This document shows positions 8,195 to 16,129 of a stretch of DNA of 22,800 bases, in pieces. The stretch is from contig DCJQ01000023.1 in NCBI GenBank assembly GCA_002319965.1, forward strand, positions 1-22,800. The letters run 5' to 3'. Below the pieces are notes generated by a model. That model searched no databases. It was not told the DNA's origin and was given only the letters and a program-made list of their open reading frames with translations. The first letter of the stretch is position 1; every line of letters begins with the position of its first letter. The translations under genes were made by a program, and so were the position numbers. This DNA is from Megasphaera sp. UBA1696 (GTDB lineage Bacteria; Bacillota; Negativicutes; Veillonellales; Megasphaeraceae).

Positions 8195-8809
8195 TTATAA
8201 TTTTAATTGCTGCTGGTATGCCGCAATATCGGCAAATTCACCTTGTAATTTTTGGTAGAGGCGAGTGAAAATATCGTAGAGCTCACGGTATACGGCGGCA
8301 TTTTCTTCAATGGGCGTATAAACTTTCTTGGCGTGAACTAAATTGGCCGTATCGGCAATGCTCTTTAACTTCCCGCTTGAAATGAAGCCTAAGACAGCGG
8401 CGCCAAAGGCTGCGCCTTCACTGTTGTCGGGCAGGGTAATCGCTTCGTCGAAGACGTCCGACATAATCTGGAGCCAGAGTTTGGACTTGGTAAAGCTGCC
8501 GCTGACCCGAATGTCCTTGACGTCGCCAAATTCCCGAAGGGCGGCCATGACGCTGTTCAGGCTGTAGCAGATACCTTCCATGACGGCGCGGATCATATGG
8601 GATCGACTGTGATTGAGGGAAAAACCGAAGAACATGCCCCGCAGTTCCGAGTTCCAGTGCGGTGCCCGTTCACCCGTAAAGCAAGGCAGGCAGATGAGGC
8701 CGTCGGCACCGGCGTCGACGTGTTCGGCCTTCATGGTCATCAGGTCATACGGGTCGATGTCCAGCGTTTCCAAGGCGCTTCCGCCGTAATGGCAAATCTT
8801 GTCGCGGAC
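8195..8809 (-). pseudogene. gntK: Gluconokinase (FGGY family), C-terminal part after a premature TGA
   Basis: This is the rest of the FGGY_C domain, in the same frame as the 5' part. After the TGA (8812-8810) the frame reads VRDKICHYGGSALETLDIDP, then an ATG (8773) opens 192 codons. Signatures include GLICLPCFTGERAPHWNSEL (the conserved FxGERxPxW segment), RAVMEGICYSLN and VSGSFTKSKLWLQIMSDVF, then GAAFGAAVLG near the end. Joined to the 5' part it gives about 521 codons, a normal gluconokinase length. No convincing ribosome binding site precedes 8773, and this part alone lacks the N-terminal domain. If the stop is real, the gene is inactivated unless TGA is read through. The coding quality is otherwise intact, so the lesion is recent or an artefact. 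Confidence 0.85.
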
Positions 8810-9760
8810 TCAGCGCAGGATCATGCCGCCGTTGTTGATGGCCCCGCCGGCGACCCACATGTCGTCGGTCAGGTTGTAGCACCAAGTACGCATCTGCGGG
8901 TCGACCTTAGGTTGACGGGTCAGCATGCGAAGAGCTCCGCTGGTACCGATGGTACCGCTGATCTGTCCCGGTTCGACGGCGCCGATGCCGACGTTGACTA
9001 AAACGCCGTCCGTGGCCCCGATGACGACGGGAAGATTGGCCGGAAGGCGAAGATTCTTGGCTGCCTTTTCACTCAGTCCATGGCTGTACGTCGTCGAGAC
9101 GACGGGCGGCAGCTGGTCCTTGGTGATACCGGCGTAGGCGATGATTTCATCGTCCCATGCGAGTGTCTGTTCGTTGTACATGCCCGTCGTGCTGGCCGTC
9201 GACTTATCGACGAGCCACTCACCGGTCAGATGATAGTATAAGTAATCCTTCAGAGATCCGACGAAACGCATTTGGCGGAACAGTTCGGGCTGGTTCTGAC
9301 GGAGCCAGATAATCTTGGCAAAGGGATAGCAGGCGTGAATCGGGCAGCCCGTCCGTTCGTAAAAGGAGCGGCATAAGGCTTCGTCTTTCTTCATCTCCCG
9401 GACGATGGCGGCACTGCGGCTGTCGGCCCAGGTCTGCATATCGTGAAGGGGTTCAAAATTTTCGTCAAGAGCGGCAAAACTGTGCATGGCCGTACTCAAG
9501 GCGATGCCTGCCAGTTCCTTATTCCGGTAACGAAGCTGTTCCGTCGTCTTGCGAATGACCGCCTGAACGGCTTCGAGAATCTGGAGCGGGCTTTCTTCGG
9601 CCCAATCGGGACGAGGTGTCAGTAAGGGATAAAAAGCTTCGGATGAGCAGATGTTGACGCCTTCTTCCGTGTAAGCAATGGCACGGACACCGGTCGTTCC
9701 GACATCGACGCCAATCCAAACTTCCTGATTGACAGAATCCATCGGCGTAATTGTATTCAT
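8810..9760 (-). pseudogene. gntK: Gluconokinase (FGGY family), N-terminal part ending at a premature TGA
   Basis: It would phosphorylate gluconate to 6-phosphogluconate, the substrate of the next gene. The 316 codons hold the FGGY_N domain: VWIGVDVGTTGVRAIAYTEE (nucleotide-binding loop, about 14-33), LLTPRPDWAEESP, GIALSTAMHSFAALDE, TWADSRSA (substrate region), GCPIHACYPFAKIIWLRQNQ and GSLKDYLYYHLTGEWLVDKS. The FGGY_C domain then starts (PVVIGATDGVLVNVGIG) and the frame stops just after GGAINNGGMILR. In gluconokinases this motif is normally followed by Trp, so a TGG-to-TGA change explains the stop. The ATG at 9760 has AAAGGAAG eight bases upstream. It is the first gene of the gnt operon, with a good promoter at 9809-9837. 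Confidence 0.88.
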
Positions 9761-9808
9761 AAGTCATACTTCCTTTCATGAATCATGACAAGTCTTTTTG
9801 ATGCCCTT

Positions 9809-9837
9809 ATGATACCACGCCCATTTCCTAAATGCAA
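9809..9837 (-). promoter_or_regulatory. Sigma-70-type promoter of the gntK-gnd-gntP-rpiR operon
   Basis: On the minus strand, TTGCAT (9837-9832) and TATCAT (9814-9809) are separated by exactly 17 bases. Transcription would start about 40 bases before the gntK ATG. The -35 element directly abuts the inverted repeat at 9838-9876. Confidence 0.65.
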
Positions 9838-9876
9838 TAAAAATATCATTTTTAATTTTATATTTTGATATTTTTA
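9838..9876. promoter_or_regulatory. Perfect 11-bp inverted repeat, candidate operator of the gnt operon
   Basis: TAAAAATATCA (9838-9848) and TGATATTTTTA (9866-9876) are exact inverted copies separated by 17 AT-only bases. They touch the gntK -35 box. This placement suits a regulator binding site, with the operon's RpiR protein the obvious candidate. An UP-element-like AT tract that happens to be symmetric is the alternative. No T-run or GC content suggests a terminator. Confidence 0.5.
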
Positions 9877-9937
9877 TTTCATAAGAGAGTCTTTTTCTAT
9901 GCCAAAAAGGCAATGATCCTACCTGACGATGACCGCC

Positions 9938-9966
9938 TTGCTCCTTTCCCCATCCTATGGTATAGT
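9938..9966 (+). promoter_or_regulatory. Sigma-70-type promoter of the flavodoxin-fold oxidoreductase gene
   Basis: TTGCTC (9938-9943) and TATAGT (9961-9966) are spaced by exactly 17 bases. The start codon lies 76 bases downstream. The region 9761-10042 is therefore a divergent promoter region between the gnt operon and this gene. Confidence 0.55.
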
Positions 9967-10042
9967 TATCTTGGTATATATAGATATATGTGACTATTTT
10001 ATTGGCCCGTTCACTCAGCCAACTATCTAGGAGGGATTTTCC

Positions 10043-10606
10043 ATGAAGGTTATCTTATTAAATGGCAGCCGCCGCGAAAAAGGCTGCACCTATACGGCCC
10101 TGTCCGTCGTCGCCGATACGCTCCGTGAAAACGGCATCGATACGGAAATCATCCACGCCGTCCCCGACAAAGGCGTCGTCACAGCCGTGGCTGAAAAGTT
10201 GAATGCCGCCGACGGCCTGGTCATCGGCTCCCCCGTCTACTGGGCTTCGCCGACAGGCGAAATCATGTCCTTCATGGACCAATTAGCCGGCATGGCCGGA
10301 AACGCGTTGGTCCATAAAGTCGGCGCCACCGTCGCCTCTGCCCGCCGGGCCGGCACGACGGCGACCTTAGACGTCCTCAATAAATACCTGGCCTACCACC
10401 AGATGATCAGCGTCGCTTCGAGCTACTGGCCCATGGTCCACGGCAATACGCCGGACGAAGTCAGACGCGACGAAGAAGGCCTTCAGATCATGCGCACCTT
10501 AGGCCGCAACATGGCCTGGATCCTGCATTGCATCGAAGCCGGAAAAAAAGCCGGCATTGAAGCGCCGGAGACCGAAGCCCCGATCAAGACCAATTTCATC
10601 CGCTGA
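10043..10606 (+). CDS. NAD(P)H-dependent flavodoxin-fold oxidoreductase (FMN reductase-like)
   Basis: This 187-residue cytosolic protein belongs to the flavodoxin-like NADPH-dependent FMN reductase superfamily. MKVILLNGSRREKGCTYTAL matches the family's FMN phosphate-binding start (GSxRxxxxT), and DGLVIGSPVYWASPTGEIMS (about 56-75) is the second FMN loop (GSPVYxxxxxG). GATVASARRAGTTATLDVLN (about 95-114) forms the third. There is no iron-sulfur cysteine motif of the IsrA flavoprotein type. The ATG at 10043 has TAGGAGGGA upstream. It is monocistronic, with its own promoter and a perfect terminator. The physiological substrate cannot be inferred; free flavin, quinone or aromatic reduction are all possible. 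Confidence 0.85.
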   Translation: MKVILLNGSRREKGCTYTALSVVADTLRENGIDTEIIHAVPDKGVVTAVAEKLNAADGLVIGSPVYWASPTGEIMSFMDQLAGMAGNALVHKVGATVASARRAGTTATLDVLNKYLAYHQMISVASSYWPMVHGNTPDEVRRDEEGLQIMRTLGRNMAWILHCIEAGKKAGIEAPETEAPIKTNFIR

Positions 10607-10625
10607 TTCCGCTCCGACAGCCGAC

Positions 10626-10657
10626 AAATCCGTACAGTCCCGCACTGTACGGATTTT
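10626..10657 (+). terminator. Rho-independent terminator after the oxidoreductase gene
   Basis: A perfect 12-bp stem pairs AAATCCGTACAG (10626-10637) with CTGTACGGATTT (10645-10656), with a seven-base loop and a following T-run. It starts 20 bases after the stop codon. Confidence 0.9.
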
Positions 10658-10715
10658 CTCATATCCCTCTTTCTAAAAGTGTTGTCGTTGCCACGCTTTT
10701 TTCCGGAGAATTGTG

Positions 10716-10721
10716 TATAAT
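10716..10721 (+). promoter_or_regulatory. Probable -10 element of the sirC-hem operon
   Basis: A perfect TATAAT lies 34 bases before the sirC ATG, between the upstream terminator and the operon. No good -35 sits at 16-18 bases; TTGCCA lies about 22 bases away. The short leader leaves no room for a cobalamin riboswitch. Confidence 0.4.
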
Positions 10722-10754
10722 AAGGAATATATTATAAAAAAGCGAGGATTCCCT

Positions 10755-11402
10755 ATGTATCCTATAAATGTAGATCTCCGAAACCGGCCTTGCCTGGTCA
10801 TCGGCGGCGGTACCATTGCCGAGCGCAAAGTGACGCGTCTCCTCGACGAAGGCGCCATCGTCACCATCATCGCCCCGACGGCAACGGACACACTGAAAGA
10901 CCGGGCCGCCTCAGGCCTTTTGACGTGGAAGGCCAAAAAGTATGAACGAGGCGACGAAAAGCCTTTCTTCCTCATCATCTGTGCCACCGATGATGAAAGC
11001 GTAAGCCGCGCCGCCTCTCGTGCTGCCGAAAAAGAAGGCAAACTGATCAACGTCTGCGACGTCCCCGAACTATGCAGTTTCACCTTGCCGGCCATCGTCC
11101 GCCAAGGGGACTTGCAGCTTGCCATTTCAACGAACGGCAAGGGACCGGCCTTCTCGCGTTGGCTGCGGCAGAAATTAGAACAGCAATTCGACGACCGCTA
11201 CAGCCGCTGGCTCGATGAAGTAGCCCGCGTCCGCAGCGCTGCCAGAGAGGCCTTGCCGTCATCGAAAGACCGTCATGCTTTTTGGCGCACGGCCCTGTCA
11301 GACGACGTCATGGCTCTCGTCGAAAATAATGATATCGACGAAGCCGGCCGCCGCCTCTTTCAGAAGCTTATCGAATTTGAAAGGAGCCGCCATGAAACGT
11401 AA
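10755..11402 (+). CDS. sirC: Precorrin-2 dehydrogenase / siroheme synthase N-terminal-domain protein
   Basis: It oxidises precorrin-2 to sirohydrochlorin with NAD+, the step towards siroheme and anaerobic corrinoids. The 215-residue protein begins MYPINVDLRNRPCLVIGGGT; VIGGGTIAERKV is the Rossmann NAD site (about 16-27). The CysG_N pattern continues with FFLIICATDDESVSRAA, LINVCDVPELCSFTLPAIVR and LAISTNGKGPAFSRWLRQKL. The frame opens at TTG 10713, but the ATG at 10755 has AGCGAGG seven bases upstream and fits the family start. It is the first gene of the hem operon; its TAA overlaps the hemC start by 11 bases. Some family members also insert iron; that is not visible here. Confidence 0.92.
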   Translation: MYPINVDLRNRPCLVIGGGTIAERKVTRLLDEGAIVTIIAPTATDTLKDRAASGLLTWKAKKYERGDEKPFFLIICATDDESVSRAASRAAEKEGKLINVCDVPELCSFTLPAIVRQGDLQLAISTNGKGPAFSRWLRQKLEQQFDDRYSRWLDEVARVRSAAREALPSSKDRHAFWRTALSDDVMALVENNDIDEAGRRLFQKLIEFERSRHET

Positions 11403-12327
11403 GTTAACCATCGGCACCCGGAAAAGTGCCCTGGCCTTATGGCAGGCCGAATACATCAAAAAAGCCCTCGAGGGTTACGATCCGGAGCTGACCGTAACCC
11501 TCGAGCATATCGTTACGAAGGGGGACAAGATCCTCGACGTTCCCTTGGCCCGCATCGGCGGCAAGGGGCTCTTTACGACAGAACTCGAATCGCGCCTCCT
11601 CGCCGGTACCATCGACTTGGCGGTCCACAGCCTGAAAGATTTGCCCGCCGACCTCCCGGACGGTCTCTGCTTAGCTGCCGTCACGGCCAGGTCTCACGTC
11701 CACGACGCCTTCGTATCGAATCGCTATGCCGCCCTCGACGCCCTGCCGCAGGGTGCCTGTGTCGGCACGTCGAGCCTGCGCCGGAGGGCCCAGCTCCTCG
11801 CCCGCCGTCCCGACCTCACCGTCCGTGACCTTCGGGGCAACGTCGATACGAGGCTCAAAAAACTCGATGACGGCGAGTACGATGCCATCATCTTAGCCGA
11901 AGCCGGCCTCGCCCGCCTGGGCCTTACAGACCGCATTACCCAGCTTCTGTCGACGGACACCATGATTCCCGCCGTCGGCCAAGGGGCGCTCGCGATTGAA
12001 ACCCGGGCCGATGACGACGACTTGAAACAGGTCCTTTCCTTTCTTTGCGACGAAGAAACGACGGCCGCCACGACGGCCGAACGCACCTTTTTAGCGGCCA
12101 TCAACGGCAGCTGTCAGGTCCCCGTCGGCGTCTACGGCAAGGCCAAAGACGGGCAGCTTACCCTGTCCTGCATCATCGCCGCCCCCGACGGCAGCCGCGT
12201 CTTCCGCCATCAGGCGACGGGCCCTGTTTCTGACAGCCGGGCCCTTGGCCAACAGGCTGCCAAGACCCTCCTCGACGAGGGGGGCCGCCAAATATTGACA
12301 GACCTCGGCATTACCCCTGCCGAATAA
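11392..12327 (+). CDS. hemC: Hydroxymethylbilane synthase (porphobilinogen deaminase)
   Basis: It polymerises four porphobilinogens into hydroxymethylbilane. The 311-residue protein has the normal length. It begins MKRKLTIGTRKSALALWQAE, followed by GGKGLFTTELE, DLAVHSLKDLPADLPDGL, GTSSLRRRAQLLARRPDL and DLRGNVDTRLKKL, the arginine-rich active-site loops. INGSCQVPVG carries Cys241, which covalently holds the dipyrromethane cofactor. A longer frame reaches 11275, but the ATG at 11392 has AAAGGAG six bases upstream. It overlaps the end of sirC and lies 12 bases before cobA/hemD. Confidence 0.97.
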   Translation: MKRKLTIGTRKSALALWQAEYIKKALEGYDPELTVTLEHIVTKGDKILDVPLARIGGKGLFTTELESRLLAGTIDLAVHSLKDLPADLPDGLCLAAVTARSHVHDAFVSNRYAALDALPQGACVGTSSLRRRAQLLARRPDLTVRDLRGNVDTRLKKLDDGEYDAIILAEAGLARLGLTDRITQLLSTDTMIPAVGQGALAIETRADDDDLKQVLSFLCDEETTAATTAERTFLAAINGSCQVPVGVYGKAKDGQLTLSCIIAAPDGSRVFRHQATGPVSDSRALGQQAAKTLLDEGGRQILTDLGITPAE

Positions 12328-12339
12328 AGGAGGTTTTCC

Positions 12340-13860
12340 ATGAACGGCATTGTATATCTCACCGGCGCCGGACCGGGCGACTACCGCCTCTTGACTTTAA
12401 AAGGGCGTGACGTCCTGAGCCTCGCCGACGTCGTCATCTACGACTACTTGGCCGACGAACGGCTTCTCGACTTCGCCCGGCCCGATGCAGAAAAAATATA
12501 CGTCGGCAAAAAAGCCGCCGACCACACCCTCTCCCAAGAGAAAATCATCGACTTACTCCTTGAAAAAGCCCGGGCCGGAAAGGTCGTCGTCCGCCTCAAA
12601 GGGGGCGACCCCTTCGTCTTCGGCCGCGGCGGCGAAGAAAGCCGGGCCCTCTACGACGCCGGCATCCCCTTTGAAATCATTCCCGGCGTGACCTCGGCCA
12701 TCGGCGCTGCGGCCTATGCCGGCATTCCCGTCACCGACCGGACAGCGGCTTCGTCCTTTGCCGTCGTCACCGGCCATGAAGATCCGACGAAGAAAGAATC
12801 GTCCATCCGTTGGGATAAACTGGCTACCGCCGTCGATACCTTGGTCTTTCTCATGGGCGTCCACAACCTGCCCTTGATTACGAAAGAATTAATGGCCCAT
12901 GGAAGAAGGGCCGACACGCCAGCCGCCCTCGTCCGCTGGGGCACCAAGCCCATACAGGAAACGTTAGTGGCCACCGTCGGCGACATCGCCCAAAAAGCAG
13001 CGGCACAAAACTTCAAGGCACCGGCCATCTTCGTCGTCGGCGACGTCGTGTCCCTTAGACCTTCCATGCAGTGGTTTGACACCAAGCCCCTCTTTGGCCT
13101 TCGCATCGCCGTCACCCGGACCCATGCTCAGGCACCGGCCCTGACCCGTCAGCTGGAAGATTTAGGCGCATCGTGCATCGAAGTCCCGACGATCCGCATC
13201 GAACGACCGAGCGACGATTATGCCGCCCTCGATACCGCCATCGACAAGATTTCCCAATACGACTGGCTGATTTTTACCAGCACCAACGGCGTCGACGCCT
13301 TTTTCCGCCGCCTGTCGAAACAAAATCTCGACAGCCGCGCCTTAGGACGGGCAAAATTAGCCGCCATCGGCAGCGCCACGGCAGAAGCCCTCCTCACCCA
13401 CGGACTTGCCGCCGACGTCGTCCCCCGAGCTTACTGTGCCGAAGGGCTCTTTGAGGCCTTATCGCCCCACCTTTCAGGCGGCGAAAAAATCCTCATCCCC
13501 CGCGCCAAAGAAGCCCGCTCCTTCTTGCCCGATACCCTCCGCCGTCACGGGGCCTCCGTCGACATCTGTGAAGCCTACCAAACGGTCGGCGCCGAGGAAA
13601 ACAAGGAGCGCCTGACAAAACTGTTAGCAGACGGCGCCGTCGACGTCGTCACCGTCACCAGTTCGTCGGCAGTCCGCCACTTCCTGGAACTTACAGCAGA
13701 TACCCCTTCGTCCCTCGATAAGATAACCTTTGCCTGTATCGGCCCCATCACGGCCCGAACGTGCCGCGAACAGGGCCTGAAGCATATCCTGACAGCCTCG
13801 ACCTATACGACAAGAGGTCTGACTGATTGTATAAAAGATTGGAGATTAGAAAAACAATGA
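12340..13860 (+). CDS. cobA: Fused uroporphyrinogen-III C-methyltransferase / uroporphyrinogen-III synthase
   Basis: This 506-residue bifunctional protein combines two consecutive steps. Residues 1 to about 240 are CobA (SUMT): VYLTGAGPGDYRLLTLKGRD with the SAM-binding GxGPGD, VVRLKGGDPFVFGRGGEE (83-100) and PGVTSAIGAAAYAGIPVTDR. Residues from about 250 are HemD: FGLRIAVTRTHAQAPALTRQ, DWLIFTSTNGVDAFF, KILIPRAKEAR and DVVTVTSSSAVRHFLEL. HemD closes hydroxymethylbilane to uroporphyrinogen III; CobA methylates that to precorrin-2. Such fusions are well known in Firmicutes. The ATG at 12340 has AAAGGAGGT upstream. Its TGA overlaps the hemB ATG (ATGA), so the genes are coupled. The fusion steers product towards siroheme or corrinoids. 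Confidence 0.96.
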   Translation: MNGIVYLTGAGPGDYRLLTLKGRDVLSLADVVIYDYLADERLLDFARPDAEKIYVGKKAADHTLSQEKIIDLLLEKARAGKVVVRLKGGDPFVFGRGGEESRALYDAGIPFEIIPGVTSAIGAAAYAGIPVTDRTAASSFAVVTGHEDPTKKESSIRWDKLATAVDTLVFLMGVHNLPLITKELMAHGRRADTPAALVRWGTKPIQETLVATVGDIAQKAAAQNFKAPAIFVVGDVVSLRPSMQWFDTKPLFGLRIAVTRTHAQAPALTRQLEDLGASCIEVPTIRIERPSDDYAALDTAIDKISQYDWLIFTSTNGVDAFFRRLSKQNLDSRALGRAKLAAIGSATAEALLTHGLAADVVPRAYCAEGLFEALSPHLSGGEKILIPRAKEARSFLPDTLRRHGASVDICEAYQTVGAEENKERLTKLLADGAVDVVTVTSSSAVRHFLELTADTPSSLDKITFACIGPITARTCREQGLKHILTASTYTTRGLTDCIKDWRLEKQ

Positions 13861-14846
13861 ACATCAATACCCTCCGCCCCCGCCGCCTGCGCCGTTCGGC
13901 GCCGCTGCGGGCTATGATACGGGAAAATCACCTGTCCCTGAACGATTTCATCTACCCCATTTTCGTCGTCCCCGGAACGAAGGTCAAAGAAGAGATTCCC
14001 AGCATGCCCGGCTGTTACCACCTGTCCGTCGACCATGCCGTCGCCTTAGCTGAAGAAATCAGGGAACTCGGCATCAAAGGCATCGAAATTTTCGGCCTGC
14101 CGGCCTATAAAGACGACATCGGTTCCAGTGCCTGGGATCCGGAAAGCCCGGTCCAGCGTGCCATGAGAGCCATCAAAAAAGCCGTGCCCGACATGGTTAT
14201 CGTCGGCGACGTCTGTCTCTGCCAGTATACGAGCCACGGCCACTGCGGCAAGCTGACAGGCCATGAAGTCGACAACGACGCTACCTTGGAACTTCTCAAT
14301 AAAGTTGCCGTCAGCCAGGCAGAAGCCGGTGCCGACATCATAGCTCCGTCGGACATGATGGACGGCCGCGTCGCTTCCATTCGAAAGGCTCTCGACGACC
14401 ACGATTTCACGGACATCAGCATCATGTCCTACGCCGCCAAATACGCCTCGGCCTATTACGGCCCCTTCCGCGATGCTGCCGATTCGGCCCCTCACTTCGG
14501 CGACCGCCGGGGCTACCAAATGGACCCGGCCAACAGCCGCGAAGCCATGAAAGAAATCGACCTCGACCTCGACGAAGGAGCTGACATCATCATGGTAAAG
14601 CCGGCCCTCGCCTACCTCGACATTGTCCACCAGGCCCGGGAACGCTGCCAGCGGCCCATTGCCACGTACAACGTCAGCGGCGAATACGCCATGGTCAAGG
14701 CAGCGGCGCAAAAAGGCTGGATCGACGAAAAGCGCATCGTCACCGAATCCCTGCTCAGCATGAAGCGAGCCGGTTCGGACATCATCATCACCTACCACGC
14801 CATCGACGTCGCCCGGTGGCTGAAAAACGGCGATATTGAGGCTTAG
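13857..14846 (+). CDS. hemB: Delta-aminolevulinic acid dehydratase (porphobilinogen synthase)
   Basis: It condenses two 5-aminolevulinates to porphobilinogen. The 329-residue protein has the family length. DVCLCQYTSHGHCG supplies three zinc cysteines, C120, C122 and C130, marking the zinc-dependent type. Catalytic lysines are Lys195 in MSYAAKYASAYYGPFRDAA and Lys248 in IIMVKPALAYLD. RRLRRSAPLRAMIRE near the start and the YNVSGEYAMVKAAA segment also fit. The frame extends to a TTG at 13827, but the ATG at 13857 is preferred: it overlaps the cobA/hemD stop and matches known N-termini. GGAG lies about 11 bases before it. Confidence 0.97.
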   Translation: MNINTLRPRRLRRSAPLRAMIRENHLSLNDFIYPIFVVPGTKVKEEIPSMPGCYHLSVDHAVALAEEIRELGIKGIEIFGLPAYKDDIGSSAWDPESPVQRAMRAIKKAVPDMVIVGDVCLCQYTSHGHCGKLTGHEVDNDATLELLNKVAVSQAEAGADIIAPSDMMDGRVASIRKALDDHDFTDISIMSYAAKYASAYYGPFRDAADSAPHFGDRRGYQMDPANSREAMKEIDLDLDEGADIIMVKPALAYLDIVHQARERCQRPIATYNVSGEYAMVKAAAQKGWIDEKRIVTESLLSMKRAGSDIIITYHAIDVARWLKNGDIEA

Positions 14847-14848
14847 CC

Positions 14849-16117
14849 ATGGATTTAGTCATCGTCGGACTCAACCATAAAACGGTCCCCGTCGCCATTC
14901 GGGAACAATTTGCCATGACACCGGACGCCATCGGCAGCAGCCTGCAGCACCTCGACGACTACGGCGGCCTGCGCGAAGCCGTCGTCCTCTCGACGTGCAA
15001 CCGCTCCGAAGTCTACGCCGTCGTCGATGACATCCGGGAAAATGAACAGGCCCTGCGCGACTTCTTCCTCGATTTGGCGGGAAAACCGACCTATAACCCG
15101 TCCTATTTCTACCGCTACACGGGAAAGGAATGCATCGCCCATTTATTCACCGTCGCCGCCAGTCTCGACTCCCTCGTCATCGGCGAAGGCCAAATCTTAA
15201 GCCAGGTCAAACAGGCCTACGTCATGGCCCATGAACACGGTGCCACCGGAGCCATCTTAAATATGCTCTTCCAGCAGGCCATCGCCGTCGGAAAAAGGAT
15301 CCGAACGGACACACACATCGCCTATCACGCCGTATCGGTCAGCTATACGGCCGTCCAAATGGCAGAAAAGGTCTTCGGTTCCTTGAAAGGAAAGGGGCTT
15401 CTGCTCTACGGCGCCGGCCAGATGGCCCGCCTGACAGCCCAAAACTTTCTCGGAAAAGGCGCCGATAAGCTCTACATCGTCAACCGCCACTTAGAACGGG
15501 CTGAGGAGCTGGCCGGCGACGTCGGCGGTCAGGCCGTTCATTACAAAGAAGCCGAAACGATCGTAGACGACGTCGACATCGTCATCGCCTCGACGGGGGC
15601 ACCGCATTACGTCGTCACCGTCCCCCGCCTGCGCCGCTTCCAAGAGCGGCGTAAAGGGCGGCCCCTCCTGCTCATCGACATCGCCGTCCCCCGCGACATC
15701 TCGCCCGATGCCGCTGCTATCGACGGCGTCACCTTATACAATATCGACGATTTAGAAGACATCGTCCATGACAACGAAGCAGCCAGACAGCGCGAAGCCG
15801 TCGCCGCCAAAGTCATCGTCGACGAAGCCGTTACGGCCATGGTCGAGCGCTACCGATACCTTTCGGTCCGCCCCGTCGTGGTCAGCCTCTCTCAGCAGGC
15901 CGAACAGACGCGGCGCCATTTCGTCAAAAAGGCCCGCAGCAAACTGCCGGAACTGACGGACGATCAATTTCGCGTCGTCGAAAACTTATCGCACATCTTA
16001 GTCCGCAAAATCCTGCGGGCGCCTCTGCAGCGCACCGTCGAAGCAGCCCATACGCCCGACGAAGCGAAGGTCGTCCGGGAACTACAGAACGTATTTAAGT
16101 TAGACATTAAAGAGTAA
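14849..16117 (+). CDS. hemA: Glutamyl-tRNA reductase
   Basis: It reduces glutamyl-tRNA to glutamate-1-semialdehyde with NADPH, the committed step of the C5 pathway. The 422-residue protein starts MDLVIVGLNHKTVPVAIRE. VLSTCNRSEVYAV contains the nucleophile Cys50, and SLVIGEGQILSQVKQAY is a family signature. The NADPH Rossmann motif is LLLYGAGQMARLTAQNF. The C-terminal dimerisation helices end at about residue 420. It starts two bases after hemB, with TTGAGG inside the hemB end serving as ribosome binding site. Many clostridial clusters begin with hemA; here it sits between hemB and hemL. Confidence 0.97.
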   Translation: MDLVIVGLNHKTVPVAIREQFAMTPDAIGSSLQHLDDYGGLREAVVLSTCNRSEVYAVVDDIRENEQALRDFFLDLAGKPTYNPSYFYRYTGKECIAHLFTVAASLDSLVIGEGQILSQVKQAYVMAHEHGATGAILNMLFQQAIAVGKRIRTDTHIAYHAVSVSYTAVQMAEKVFGSLKGKGLLLYGAGQMARLTAQNFLGKGADKLYIVNRHLERAEELAGDVGGQAVHYKEAETIVDDVDIVIASTGAPHYVVTVPRLRRFQERRKGRPLLLIDIAVPRDISPDAAAIDGVTLYNIDDLEDIVHDNEAARQREAVAAKVIVDEAVTAMVERYRYLSVRPVVVSLSQQAEQTRRHFVKKARSKLPELTDDQFRVVENLSHILVRKILRAPLQRTVEAAHTPDEAKVVRELQNVFKLDIKE

Positions 16118-16129
16118 GGAGGCCTTTTC

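Noticed and set aside
8810..8812. TGA read as tryptophan or selenocysteine in gntK (code reassignment or recoding).
   Set aside because: TGA is the normal stop of pyrK, aroK, cobA/hemD and the oxidoreductase gene, in two cases overlapping the next start codon. The position is Trp in the family, not Cys, and I see no clear SECIS-like hairpin. A nonsense mutation or sequence error is simpler.
14046..14798. 250-codon minus-strand frame.
   Set aside because: It is antisense to hemB, whose catalytic and zinc residues are all in place.
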